From: Candidatus Paraprochloron terpiosi LD05
GTDB lineage: Bacteria > Cyanobacteriota > Cyanobacteriia > Cyanobacteriales > Prochloraceae
Reading direction: 5' to 3'
Length of the DNA stretch: 64,000 bases
Assembly: GCA_018141785.1 (NCBI GenBank)
Contig: CP073341.1
Location: forward strand, 2,217,422-2,281,421
The notes under the pieces were generated by a model. The model was not told where the DNA came from. It did not search any database and worked only from the letters and a program-made list of their open reading frames with translations. Below, piece by piece: positions 1 through 8,171 of the stretch (its first letter is position 1; each line of letters opens with the position of its first letter). Position numbers and translations under genes: made by a program.

Positions 1-137
1 GACTGTAAGCCCACTTCCATTTTCTTATCCAGCGACTTTAAGCCCACTTCCATTTTCTTATCCAGCGACTCTAAACCGACGTCAATTTTCTTATCTAGAG
101 CGAGTATTAAGGTTTTCAATTCGTCCAAATCAGTCAT
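1..137 (-). CDS. Partial coiled-coil protein with 11-residue repeats (5' end of gene)
   Basis: Only the first 45 codons lie in the window; the gene runs off the left edge. The ATG at 137 is preceded by a strong AAAGGAGAG ribosome site. The protein begins MTDLDELKTLILALDKKI and continues as near-perfect 11-residue repeats (LDKKMEVGLKS), each encoded by 33 nt. Hendecad spacing predicts a long, slightly right-handed coiled coil. I do not recognise a function. It is divergent from hom, so the two genes share the 138-260 intergenic promoter region. Confidence 0.7.
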   Translation of the reverse strand, partial: MTDLDELKTLILALDKKIDVGLESLDKKMEVGLKSLDKKMEVGLQ

Positions 138-260
138 TTGCTCTCTCCTTTGATTGATATAATACCACATAATGGAAACATTGTGTTACCATTATAACAT
201 CTTTCTTTGCGCCCTTCCCCAAGGCGAAACTTGCCAAACATATAAAATAGGATAAAAACG

Positions 261-1550
261 GTGTTCAAAATTGGTTTACTCGGACTAGGTGTAGTAGGAA
301 CAGGGACAGCAGAAATTATCCAGTCCGAAGGTCGTCATCCCCTCTTAAAGGAAATTGCCATCCAGCGGGTGGGAGTAAAAAACCTCACCAAACCCCGCCA
401 AATTCAATTCCCTCCTGGAGTAATGACTACAGACTTGGAAGCCATCGCCACCGACCCAGAACTGGATATTGTAGTAGAATTAATTGGGGGCTTAGAACCA
501 GCTAGATCCCTCATCCTGAAAGCAATTACAGCAGGTAAACATGTAGTCACCGCTAATAAAGCAGTGATCGCTCGTTATGGGGATGAAATCTTCGCAGCAG
601 CTAATGCAGCAGGAGTCTATGTCCTATTTGAAGCAGCAGTAGGTGGGGGTATTCCAGTGATTAAACCCCTGAAACAGTCCCTGGGAGTTAATCGCATTAC
701 CAGTGTCATCGGTATTGTCAACGGCACCACCAACTACATTCTCACCCAAATGGCTACAGCGGGGGCAGATTTTGCAGCAGTGCTAGCCAGAGCACAGGAA
801 CTAGGTTACGCTGAAGCAGATCCCACTGCGGATGTAGACGGGTTAGACGCAGCGGACAAAATTGCCATCCTCACCTCCCTAGCCTTCCAGGGAAGGGTGA
901 AAAGAGAAGAAGTCCACTGCGAAGGAATTAGACAAGTGAGTGCAGCAGATATTAACTATGCTCAAAAGCTGGGATTTGGGATTAAATTACTGGCGATTTC
1001 CCAGAAGACGAACCCCAAAGCAGACACTTTGCAAGTGAGAGTTCATCCTACCCTTGTTCCCAAGGAACATCCCCTCGCCAATATCCATGGAGTCAACAAC
1101 GCCATCTTAGTGGAAGGGGAACCTCTTGGACAAGTGATGTTTTTCGGTCCCGGTGCTGGTGCAGGACCTACTGCCAGTGCGGTGGTAGCTGATATCCTGA
1201 ATATTGTGGGTATTCTGGTATCCGGGGGGAAAACTAAGCAGTTGGATCCCTTGCTCAGTTGTTCCCATCAGCATTATTGCACCGTCACCCCCATTGCTGA
1301 ATTAGAGACAGGATTTTACGCTCGTTTCCTAGTAAGAGATGTTCCTGGAGTCATCGGTGATTTGGGTACTAGCTTCGGCAAATATGATGTTAGCTTATCC
1401 TCAGTAGTACAAATTGGTCAGCATGATGAATTAGCGGAAATTGTGGTGGTGACACACCAGGTGCGGGAAGGCAATTTTCGTCAAGCGTTAGAGGAAATTC
1501 GGGATTTAAAGGCGATCGCTAGTATTCCTAGTATTCTTCGAGTTTTATAA
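261..1550 (+). CDS. hom: Homoserine dehydrogenase
   Basis: Catalyses NAD(P)H-dependent reduction of aspartate semialdehyde to homoserine, the branch to threonine and methionine. The 429-aa protein has an N-terminal Rossmann motif (GLLGLGVVGTG, residues 5-15), the TANKAVIA segment near residue 100, the family signature around LGYAEADPTADVDGLDAADK (about 183-202) and a C-terminal ACT domain from about residue 350, which normally gives threonine feedback control. Length fits the family. The start is GTG at 261; there is no good upstream ATG. The last 113 bp are duplicated at 2881-2993, so this locus has been rearranged on its downstream side. Confidence 0.96.
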   Translation: MFKIGLLGLGVVGTGTAEIIQSEGRHPLLKEIAIQRVGVKNLTKPRQIQFPPGVMTTDLEAIATDPELDIVVELIGGLEPARSLILKAITAGKHVVTANKAVIARYGDEIFAAANAAGVYVLFEAAVGGGIPVIKPLKQSLGVNRITSVIGIVNGTTNYILTQMATAGADFAAVLARAQELGYAEADPTADVDGLDAADKIAILTSLAFQGRVKREEVHCEGIRQVSAADINYAQKLGFGIKLLAISQKTNPKADTLQVRVHPTLVPKEHPLANIHGVNNAILVEGEPLGQVMFFGPGAGAGPTASAVVADILNIVGILVSGGKTKQLDPLLSCSHQHYCTVTPIAELETGFYARFLVRDVPGVIGDLGTSFGKYDVSLSSVVQIGQHDELAEIVVVTHQVREGNFRQALEEIRDLKAIASIPSILRVL

Positions 1551-1559
1551 CACTACGGG

Positions 1560-1700
1560 TGGGTTCTGTCTGTGGGGGACGCCCTCGGGGCGGGACGCCA
1601 AAGGCGGTTGCTTACGCAAAGCTTCGCAATCGGGGAAAAAATTTGCCCTGTACGGCGCACCGCGTAGCGGATCCCTTCGGGATCGCCTTGCGGGCCCATA
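1560..1700. repeat. Cluster of cyanobacterial short repeats
   Basis: Two kinds of repeat are fused here: a GGGACGCCAAAGGCGG / TTGCTTACGCAAAGCTTCGC unit, and a palindromic GCGCACCGCGTAGCGGATCC / CTTCGGGATCGCC unit. The first kind recurs inside cobN (near 51340-51415), and a related GGCGCACCGC unit occurs at 24070. No coding potential seen. Confidence 0.65.
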
Positions 1701-1765
1701 CCATGCACCCCTACAAATAAAACCCTTAATCTACATTTAGATTGGAGAATCTCTGTACTACTAGG

Positions 1766-1944
1766 ATGAAAGTCAGAGAAGTTATTAAAAAGCTACAAGC
1801 AGACGGCTGGACTCTTATCCGAACGAGAGGTAGTCACAGACAATATAAAGAAAAGTAACCGTTGCTGGTAAATTATCTGATGAATTGCCACCAGGGACTC
1901 TCAATAACATCTGGAAACAAGCTAATTTAAAAGGAGAAAAGTAA
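1766..1944 (+). pseudogene. hicA: HicA-type mRNA interferase toxin, broken
   Basis: The first 30 codons read MKVREVIKKLQADGWTL then the typical RTRGSHRQYK of HicA, a small dsRBD-like RNase that cleaves mRNA. A TAA follows at 1856. The rest of HicA (VTVAGKLSDELPPGTLNNIW) continues in another frame from about 1855 and ends at the TAA at 1942-1944. The normal stretch between QYK and VTVAGK is shortened, so a small deletion plus frameshift killed the gene. It abuts the hicB remnant directly (TAA then ATG), the usual hicAB order. Confidence 0.85.
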
Positions 1945-2182
1945 ATGCGCTACGTTATTATCATCGAAAAAGCCCAGCACAACTGATGTTCCTGGGTGTA
2001 TTGCTACAGGAGCAACTATTGAAAAGGTGAAGCAAGAGATACAAGAAGCGCTAGAATTTCATTTCGAGGGATTAGCTTTAGATAATGAATCAATTCCTCT
2101 CCCCACTACTATCTGCGATTACGTTCATCCAAAATTACCATTAAAAGAGCGATCGCGTACTGGTTTGGTGGGCAATTGGTAA
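1945..2182 (+). pseudogene. hicB: HicB-type antitoxin, broken
   Basis: Begins MRYVIIIEKAQHN, then hits TGA. The remainder (DVPGCIATGATIEKVKQEI, then an EALEFHFEGL segment) continues in a second frame from about 1985 to the TAA at 2180-2182. The segment that normally links the first strand to the DxPGC motif is missing, so this gene also has an internal deletion with frameshift. Intact HicB would neutralise HicA through its RNase-H-like fold. Loss of both partners fits a dead, harmless module. Confidence 0.85.
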
Positions 2183-2272
2183 TTTACTCTCATTATTGGG
2201 TACCAAATTTTGTACCCATTGCCTACCCATGGAAATTTCTTGCGCCCAGCACGCCAGCAAATATACACCACC

Positions 2273-2755
2273 TCAGGTAAAATAGTCTTCAGCCAAAACT
2301 TCCTCTAAACTAAAAGGACACTGAGAAGGAAAGGTATTTTCTGGTAACTCGGTTTCATTAACTGCTAGTCTTTTAGCATCATTATAACACTTTCTAGCAA
2401 CAAATATTTCCTCACAGTAATTTTGCAAACTAGGACTATCTTCAAATACTTCTCTTATTCTCTGTCGGTGTTTTTCTATGGTATACTTCCAACTAGGAGA
2501 GCGTTTCTCAGGTTGATATTTGTATTTGAGTAAATGAAACAATAAAATCTTGAGGTTGCTATAAACACTTCTTTTCTCTTTTTTACCCATATCTTCTAGT
2601 TCTTCAATTAAATTGGCAATATCCAAGTTTGACAACTCACCATTTCGCAGCAGCAAAGTGGTTTGTTGCAACCAAAGATAATAATCCTGTTCATATAAAC
2701 TTGAAGTATTGGCAATATGAGGATATAATTGGTTATTCAGGGGATAAGTCTTCAT
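2273..2755 (-). CDS. DUF29 family protein
   Basis: A 160-aa protein with the DUF29 pattern: an N-terminal SLYEQDYYLWLQQTTLLLRN segment, the central LDIANLIEELEDMGKKEKR helix, then LKILLFHLLKYKYQPEKR and SWKYTIEKHRQRI. DUF29 proteins are small, helical, highly multiplied in cyanobacteria and of unknown function. The gene lies in the segment bracketed by hom and the duplicated hom 3' end, next to the dead hicAB pair, so it probably arrived with accessory DNA. Start ATG at 2755; no strong ribosome site is evident. Confidence 0.85.
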   Translation of the reverse strand: MKTYPLNNQLYPHIANTSSLYEQDYYLWLQQTTLLLRNGELSNLDIANLIEELEDMGKKEKRSVYSNLKILLFHLLKYKYQPEKRSPSWKYTIEKHRQRIREVFEDSPSLQNYCEEIFVARKCYNDAKRLAVNETELPENTFPSQCPFSLEEVLAEDYFT

Positions 2756-2880
2756 TTATATATTCAAATTAAAACTGTAATCATATGTTTAATATTTTGG
2801 TAGATGCCAGCCAGCCGAAACCCACTGACCTCTCACCGTGACAGCAATACCCTCCTTGCTCTCGAATGATATTCTACCGT

Positions 2881-2993
2881 AAATTGTGGTGGTGACACAC
2901 CAGGTGCGGGAAGGCAATTTTCGTCAAGCTTTAGGAGAAATTCGGGATTTAAAGGCGATCGCTAGTATTCCTAGTATTCTTCGAGTTTTATAA
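2881..2993 (+). repeat. 113-bp duplicate of the 3' end of hom
   Basis: This stretch matches 1438-1550 over its full length with three mismatches, all around the GCGTTAGAGG/GCTTTAGGAG position, and ends with the same TTTTATAA stop. It encodes only the last 37 residues of homoserine dehydrogenase with no start. The rest of the 2756-3137 gap has no other gene; a few AT-rich stretches precede the WD40 gene. Confidence 0.93.
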
Positions 2994-3137
2994 ATAGGGT
3001 CAGGAGTTGCTCTATATTGGATAAAAAGGAGGGGATTTTGGGATTTCTTTGTGCTATCCTAATACTGATGAAGGTTTAGAAGTTGTACTTTGGACTTTTG
3101 CTCCTTCTTCTCCGAGCTCAAAAACACCATAAGGTCT

Positions 3138-4211
3138 ATGTTCCCTATTTGTAAAATTGTCAAACCAAAAGGTCAACTCTCTCTTATTCCTCTGTTAGGG
3201 GCGATCGTCTTGGCAAGTAGTTGGTCTTCTTGTGTTTCTTTATCGAATAATTCTCCAACTGTTCTAGCACAAGAACCAACTCCAACTCTTTCCTCACCAA
3301 ATCCTAACATCTCCTTAGTTAATACCCTAACAGGTCATAGCGTCCCGGTTCTGTCCGTAGCCATCAGTCCTGATAATAGTACAATTGTGAGTGGTAGCTG
3401 GGGGGACGGTACCATTAAAGTGTGGGACTTAGATAGGTTAGGTGTAGTAACATTGAAAAAAACCCTAACAAGTGATAGCGTCCCGGTTCTGTCCGTAGCC
3501 ATCAGTCCTGATAATAGCACTATTGTGAGTGGTAGCTGGGGGGACGGTACCATTAAAGTGTGGGACTTACGAACAGGACAATTGAAAAGAACCCTAGAAG
3601 GTCATAACGACTCGGTTTACTCCGTAGCCATCAGTCCTGATAATAGTACTATTGTGAGTGGTAGCCGGGACGGTACCATTAAAGTGTGGGACTTACGAAC
3701 AGGACAATTGAAAAGAACCCTAACAGGTCATACCTACAGGGTTTATTCCGTAGCTATCAGTCCAGATAATAGTACTATTGTGAGTGGTAGCTATGACAAG
3801 ACCATGAAAGTGTGGGACTTACGAACAGGACAATTGAAAACAACCCTAACAGGTCATAGCGTCCCGGTTCTGTCCGTAGCCATCAGTCCTGATAATAGCA
3901 CTATTGTGAGTGGTAGCTGGGGGGACGGTACCATTAAAGTGTGGGACTTACGAACAGGACAATTGAAAAGAACCCTAGAAGGTCATAACGACTCGGTTTA
4001 CTCCGTAGCCATCAGTCCTGATAATAGTACTATTGTGAGTGGTAGCTATGACAAGACCATTAAAGTGTGGGACTTACGAACAGGACAATTGAAAACAACC
4101 CTAACAGGTCATAGCGACTATGTTTATTCCGTAGCTATCAGCCCTGATAATAGCACTATTGTGAGTGGTAGCCATGACAAGACCATGAAAGTGTGGAAAG
4201 TTTTCCCTTAA
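3138..4211 (+). CDS. Secreted seven-repeat WD40 protein
   Basis: The 357-aa product starts at the ATG at 3138; the longer TTG frame from 3090 has no ribosome site. An N-terminal basic region, a hydrophobic segment (LSLIPLLGAIVLASS) and a VLAQ/EP junction indicate Sec export. Seven WD40 repeats follow, each with the core SVAISPDNSTIVSGS and ending KVWDL, enough to close one beta-propeller; the second has TSDS in place of TGHS. WD40 propellers are protein-binding scaffolds and no enzyme domain is attached. Repeats are almost identical at DNA level, which implies recent internal duplication or gene conversion. Confidence 0.9.
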   Translation: MFPICKIVKPKGQLSLIPLLGAIVLASSWSSCVSLSNNSPTVLAQEPTPTLSSPNPNISLVNTLTGHSVPVLSVAISPDNSTIVSGSWGDGTIKVWDLDRLGVVTLKKTLTSDSVPVLSVAISPDNSTIVSGSWGDGTIKVWDLRTGQLKRTLEGHNDSVYSVAISPDNSTIVSGSRDGTIKVWDLRTGQLKRTLTGHTYRVYSVAISPDNSTIVSGSYDKTMKVWDLRTGQLKTTLTGHSVPVLSVAISPDNSTIVSGSWGDGTIKVWDLRTGQLKRTLEGHNDSVYSVAISPDNSTIVSGSYDKTIKVWDLRTGQLKTTLTGHSDYVYSVAISPDNSTIVSGSHDKTMKVWKVFP

Positions 4212-4229
4212 TCCCCCCCCAGGGGGATC

Positions 4230-4292
4230 GGACTCGGTTTTATTTGTAGGGTTGGCGCTGTTGGGTTTCGTATCTCAACCCAACCTACAGTT
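4230..4292. repeat. Palindromic GTAGGTTGGG-type intergenic repeat
   Basis: GTAGGGTTGGCGCTGTTGGG is followed by TTTCGTATCTCAACCCAACC TAC, so the ends pair as a long hairpin. Related copies lie at 14350-14440 and 34876-34954. It lies between two convergent genes and could act as a bidirectional terminator. Confidence 0.75.
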
Positions 4293-4293
4293 G

Positions 4294-4794
4294 TCAGCCA
4301 TCTAAATCAGAGTCCAATTTAATTTGACATCCAGGAGTATCCATGGTATAATCACAAGTGTAGGTAGCTAAACATTCTTGTTGTTGGTTGAATACTCTCA
4401 GATTATATTCGTACCCTCTAGCAACAGTACCAAATTGATGGAGGAAACGATAACGATTGAGATAATCGAGCAGGGACCATAATTGACGATTGACAATTAA
4501 ATCTATGCGTTTTTCTTCTGGGTAAGCTAACCAGTTAATGACTAATCTATCTCTGTAGGGATCAATTTGTTCCCTTGCCCACCAAAGACTGGGAATATTT
4601 ATTGACCTCTGGGAAATTGTATCGGCAGTAATTATACCTCGTTGGGCTAGTTGGTCATTATCTCTTAACAATTCAAGTTCTAACGGCGTAGCAGGGATAT
4701 CGCAAGAAATTGTTGCCCCTGCAACTTCAGTTAATTGGAGCCAGCAAAAGGTGGATAAGATTGCTAAAAATAAAAGTTTCTTATTATTAGTCAT
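4294..4794 (-). CDS. Secreted protein of unknown function
   Basis: A 166-aa protein with a clear signal peptide (MTNNKKLLFLAILSTFCWLQ, cleavage probably near VAGA). The mature part contains five cysteines in all, including an ATYTCDY and a TPGCQIKL segment, and the phrase WAREQIDPYRDRLVINWLAY. This looks like a small cyanobacterial periplasmic or outer-membrane-associated family; I do not recognise a function. It is transcribed in the same direction as, and 10 bp downstream of, the aldo/keto reductase, so they may share a transcript. Confidence 0.7.
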   Translation of the reverse strand: MTNNKKLLFLAILSTFCWLQLTEVAGATISCDIPATPLELELLRDNDQLAQRGIITADTISQRSINIPSLWWAREQIDPYRDRLVINWLAYPEEKRIDLIVNRQLWSLLDYLNRYRFLHQFGTVARGYEYNLRVFNQQQECLATYTCDYTMDTPGCQIKLDSDLDG

Positions 4795-4804
4795 TAGTTG
4801 TTTG

Positions 4805-5962
4805 TTATTCTTGCCAGAGACGACGACGAGGAGAACCTTGAAGACGTTGGTGAGTATCCAATAAAAGTCTGGGAATATCTAAGTTTTCAGGACAACGAGG
4901 AAGACAATCACCGCAGTGAGTGCAGCGGTTTCCTTTTCTACCGGGAAACCAATGACCAGCATTTTCCAACATCCCATAGCGATATTTACCATAGTCTGTC
5001 ATGTCATATGCTACTGCTAGGTTACGCAGACGCAAAACTTCGGGAATATTGATATCTTCTGGACAAGGAAGACATTGGTAACATTGACGGCAAGCATCTG
5101 TTCCTAAACTCTGGTAAAATTCAACCTCTAATCTTTTCAAGACTGCAATTTCATCCTCCGTGAGGGGACCATCTTGGTCAGCAACTGTTAGAATAGGGTT
5201 TAATTGGTCCGGGTTAGCCGGACCAACACTCAGAGTGGTAATGCGGCGATCTGTGGTAACAGATCTGGCCAGATCGCCCAACAAAAAACGGTAGTTTAGT
5301 TCCAAGGGTGAGAAGGGAGCGCACAACTGTTGCAATTTTTCTGGCGGGGTATAGAGACGACCTCCTTTATCAGCAGGAGAGATAATAAACACACCCATAT
5401 CTTTTTGGCGAGCCAGTTCCACTGCCTGGTCATGGCGCTGAAAGAAATAGTAGTAGTGGAGATTGACAAATGCAAATAAATCAGTATTAATTGCCGCCAG
5501 AATCAAATCTAAACTGCCGTGAGTGGAAAAACCTAGATTTCGTACTTTACCCTCTGCCATTGCCCGATAAATCGCCTTTTGACAGCCCTCAGAACCCTGT
5601 ACCCATGCTAGATGCTCCCAAGTATTAATCCCGTGAATGGCCAAACAATCGATATAATCTAATTGCAGGCGATGGAGAGATTGGTGGATCCATGACCACA
5701 TTAACTCCCCATCAGGGGTAGGGGGCAGTTTCGTAGTAATATATAGTTGCTCTCGCGGTACCGATAATCCCTCTTGGAAAACTAATCCAAAATATTCCTC
5801 GCTTTTACCATAGCCTCTAGCCGTTTCCAAGTGATTAATTCCCAAAGCAATAGCTTGTTCTATGGTTTGGCGGAAATTGACAAAACTTGCCAAACAGCCC
5901 ATAGTTCCCAAGGAAAAGACAGACAGCAGCAGCTCAGTTTTCCCGAACCTTCGATAACGCAT
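4805..5962 (-). CDS. Aldo/keto reductase with C-terminal 4Fe-4S domain
   Basis: The 385-aa protein begins MRYRRFGKTELLLSVFSLG, typical of aldo/keto reductases, with the catalytic Asp/Tyr region (HLETARGYGKSEE) and the TTKLPP strand. The C-terminus carries two cysteine clusters, CRQCYQCLPCP and CTHCGDCLPRCP, of ferredoxin type, so it probably uses an iron-sulfur relay; the substrate is unknown. The ATG at 5962 is chosen over the GTG/ATG upstream because AGGAGAG lies 4-10 bases before it. It follows the nuclease gene by 10 bp on the same strand. Confidence 0.9.
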   Translation of the reverse strand: MRYRRFGKTELLLSVFSLGTMGCLASFVNFRQTIEQAIALGINHLETARGYGKSEEYFGLVFQEGLSVPREQLYITTKLPPTPDGELMWSWIHQSLHRLQLDYIDCLAIHGINTWEHLAWVQGSEGCQKAIYRAMAEGKVRNLGFSTHGSLDLILAAINTDLFAFVNLHYYYFFQRHDQAVELARQKDMGVFIISPADKGGRLYTPPEKLQQLCAPFSPLELNYRFLLGDLARSVTTDRRITTLSVGPANPDQLNPILTVADQDGPLTEDEIAVLKRLEVEFYQSLGTDACRQCYQCLPCPEDINIPEVLRLRNLAVAYDMTDYGKYRYGMLENAGHWFPGRKGNRCTHCGDCLPRCPENLDIPRLLLDTHQRLQGSPRRRLWQE

Positions 5963-5972
5963 TAACTCTCTC

Positions 5973-6461
5973 CTATAAACCACCTCGCTTAATTAAGTCT
6001 GAGGGACTGAGATTAGAGACAAACTCCTTAAAAGCTTGTCGTTCTTCTTCGTCCGCATTCCGATCTACTGGAATAGAGGCATCAGCTACTACTTCTTCCA
6101 TCACCCAGATGGGGCTACCAGTGCGGAGAGCGATGGCGATGGCATCACTGGGGCGGCAATCGATTTCTTTTTTCTTCTTCCCCTGACTCAGATCCAAAAC
6201 CGCATGGAAAGTATTGTCCTGGAGGGAATGAATGATGATTCGATCCAGTTTCAGGTCCCAGGTTTCCAGAATATTGACTATCAGGTCGTGGGAGAGGGGA
6301 CGAGCTGGCTTTTGTTTTTCTAAAGCACCCATAATTGCCTTAGCCTGATCCTGTCCTATGTATATAGGCAGCGCTCGACGTTCTGTGCTATCTTTCAGTA
6401 ACACTATGGGGCTGCGGGTGATAGCATCTAATGCAATTCCAGCGACTCTCATTTCAATCAT
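5973..6461 (-). CDS. Bifunctional nuclease family protein (DUF151)
   Basis: A 162-aa protein of the BFN/DUF151 family: MIEMRVAGIALDAITRSPIVLL at the N-terminus, the LPIYIGQDQAKAI motif and the CRPSDAIAIALRTGSPIWV motif. Plant and bacterial members have been reported with DNase/RNase activity, and most bacterial members are uncharacterised. The C-terminal tail (EEERQAFKEFVSNLSPSDL) is the usual acidic helix. Likely co-transcribed with the downstream reductase. Confidence 0.92.
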   Translation of the reverse strand: MIEMRVAGIALDAITRSPIVLLKDSTERRALPIYIGQDQAKAIMGALEKQKPARPLSHDLIVNILETWDLKLDRIIIHSLQDNTFHAVLDLSQGKKKKEIDCRPSDAIAIALRTGSPIWVMEEVVADASIPVDRNADEEERQAFKEFVSNLSPSDLIKRGGL

Positions 6462-6591
6462 CTGTTTCCCCTCTAGAATAAAGTTGGCATCAAAGGGTTG
6501 GACTCTATTCCATTATTAATCCTGATGACCCTAGATTACTACAGAACCACCCCCCTAAACCCTATGTAACCACTACTATCACGATAAATTA

Positions 6592-7269
6592 ATGTTTACA
6601 GGATTAATTCAAAGTTTAGGTTCAATCCGACTCCTGGGAAAGGATCGCTTCGCTCTTTCCGTCTCCTGCGAGAATGGGACAGTCATTTTACAGGACTTAG
6701 CCATTGGTGATAGCGTTGCTGTAGATGGTATCTGTCTTACGGTAGAGGAAATTTTGCCCGACGGTTTCCTAGCCACTGCTTCCCCGGAAACTTTGCAGCG
6801 CACTACTCTCTCCAACCGCAGTCAAGGCTCCGCTCCTGTTAACTTGGAAACATCCATACGGGTAGGTAGTAAGTTGGGGGGACATTTTGTCACCGGTCAC
6901 GTGGACGGAATTGGTTGTTTAATCTCCTCCTACGAGACAGAGAAAGCTTGGGAGCTCCGTTTTGGTGCCCCGGTGGATCTGTCCAGAGAATGGCACCGTC
7001 ATATTGCCCCTTATTTGGTTCCTAAAGGCAGTATTGCCATCAATGGTATTAGCCTGACAGTAGCAGATTGCGACCCTGAGGGTAACTGGTTTCAAGCAGC
7101 CGTTATTCCCCATACCTATAAGGAAACAAATCTTTCTTATTTGGAAATTGGGGATTTGGTCAATGTAGAAAGTGATATCTTGGGGAAATACGTGGCTAAA
7201 TTACTCTCTCATAGTCCTCATACACCAGATATTAGCCTCTCTTTCCTCACTGAACATGGATATATTTAA
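6592..7269 (+). CDS. ribE: Riboflavin synthase, alpha subunit
   Basis: Converts two 6,7-dimethyl-8-ribityllumazines to riboflavin plus a pyrimidinedione. The 225-aa protein shows the two tandem lumazine-binding barrels: the first opens MFTGLIQSLGSI and contains VDGICLTVEE, the second opens HFVTGHVDGIG and contains INGISLTVAD. The length is normal for a trimer-forming RibE with a short C-terminal helix. No FMN riboswitch is visible upstream. Start ATG at 6592, divergent from the nuclease gene. Confidence 0.96.
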   Translation: MFTGLIQSLGSIRLLGKDRFALSVSCENGTVILQDLAIGDSVAVDGICLTVEEILPDGFLATASPETLQRTTLSNRSQGSAPVNLETSIRVGSKLGGHFVTGHVDGIGCLISSYETEKAWELRFGAPVDLSREWHRHIAPYLVPKGSIAINGISLTVADCDPEGNWFQAAVIPHTYKETNLSYLEIGDLVNVESDILGKYVAKLLSHSPHTPDISLSFLTEHGYI

Positions 7270-7275
7270 TTTTTT

Positions 7276-7336
7276 TAACCGCAGATGGACGTCGAAGTAG
7301 AATAAACGCAGATAAGATAGATGAATACAGATAGAT
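7276..7336. repeat. ACCGCAGAT-type cyanobacterial repeat
   Basis: TTAACCGCAGATGGACGTCG then AACGCAGATAAGATAGATGA is a degenerate tandem of the AACGCAGATNAACACAGAT repeat common in cyanobacterial spacers. Related fragments occur at 19400-19430 and inside cobN near 51412. Confidence 0.55.
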
Positions 7337-7347
7337 GATAATTGTTG

Positions 7348-8133
7348 TCACCCTTTACCTGTCTCATATCCTAGACTAATACTACCAGGCGGTAGGCATA
7401 TTTCCGTACTTGCTCCCTTGGACTGTAAGCGGACTCGCAATAAACCTTTGACTGTAACTCCCACCACTTCTCCTGGACAACCTGCCACCATTACATTTCG
7501 TCCCTTACTATCTAACAGTTGAAGATATTCTGGTAGCAGCTTTTCTATTCCTATCTCTAAGTAGCTTTGGTATGCTGAGAGAATACCATAGACCGTGATC
7601 GCCCCTAACTTCTCCAGGGAATTAATCTTATAACCAACTAAATTAATACCTATCTCTGGTACGGTATTTTTCCAGTTAATACCCACCCCAATGACTGCTT
7701 CGGTAATTGTATCACTCTGCACTCTAGTTTCGCTTTTAATACCTCCCAGTTTCTTCCCGGCTACAATTAAATCATTGGGCCATTTTATCCCCACCGGAAT
7801 GCTATAATTTCTCAGAGCAGTGGCTATTCCCCAAGCAGTACAAAGAGTCAAATGAGAACTGAACTCAGCTGGCATATTAACAGAAATACCCAAGGAAAGG
7901 TAGAGTCCCCCTGATTTTGATTCCCATTTTCTACCCCATTGACCCCTTCCTGCTGTTTGGGACAAAGCTATGACTACTGTTGGGGTTTTGACACCGCTCC
8001 CCAGCAGTTTCCACAGTTTCTCATTGGTAGAAGGAATGGTATCAAAAAGATGGAAGGAAAATGATAATAGTTCTTTGTTTTTAGATAAATTGAGAAAAGT
8101 TTTTGTAAATTCTTGCCGATTAAAACCCACCAT
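7348..8133 (-). CDS. birA: Biotin--[acetyl-CoA-carboxylase] ligase
   Basis: Attaches biotin to the BCCP subunit of acetyl-CoA carboxylase. The 261-aa protein has the biotinyl-AMP loop GRGQWGRKW, the KWPNDLIVAGKKLGGI core and the C-terminal SH3-like domain with the GEVVGVTVKGLLRV strand. It has no N-terminal winged helix, so it is an enzyme only and not a repressor (class I). Start ATG at 8133, divergent from pgeF with under 40 bp between. Confidence 0.94.
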   Translation of the reverse strand: MVGFNRQEFTKTFLNLSKNKELLSFSFHLFDTIPSTNEKLWKLLGSGVKTPTVVIALSQTAGRGQWGRKWESKSGGLYLSLGISVNMPAEFSSHLTLCTAWGIATALRNYSIPVGIKWPNDLIVAGKKLGGIKSETRVQSDTITEAVIGVGINWKNTVPEIGINLVGYKINSLEKLGAITVYGILSAYQSYLEIGIEKLLPEYLQLLDSKGRNVMVAGCPGEVVGVTVKGLLRVRLQSKGASTEICLPPGSISLGYETGKG

Positions 8134-8171
8134 ATATTAAGCTATGATAGTACGAACGAAGGGATTTGGAG

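Noticed and set aside
3335..4205. Regularly spaced repeats suggesting a CRISPR array
   Set aside because: The repeats are in-frame WD40 units of an open gene, without unrelated spacers.
4798..5052. 84-codon plus-strand frame
   Set aside because: Antisense shadow of the aldo/keto reductase iron-sulfur domain.
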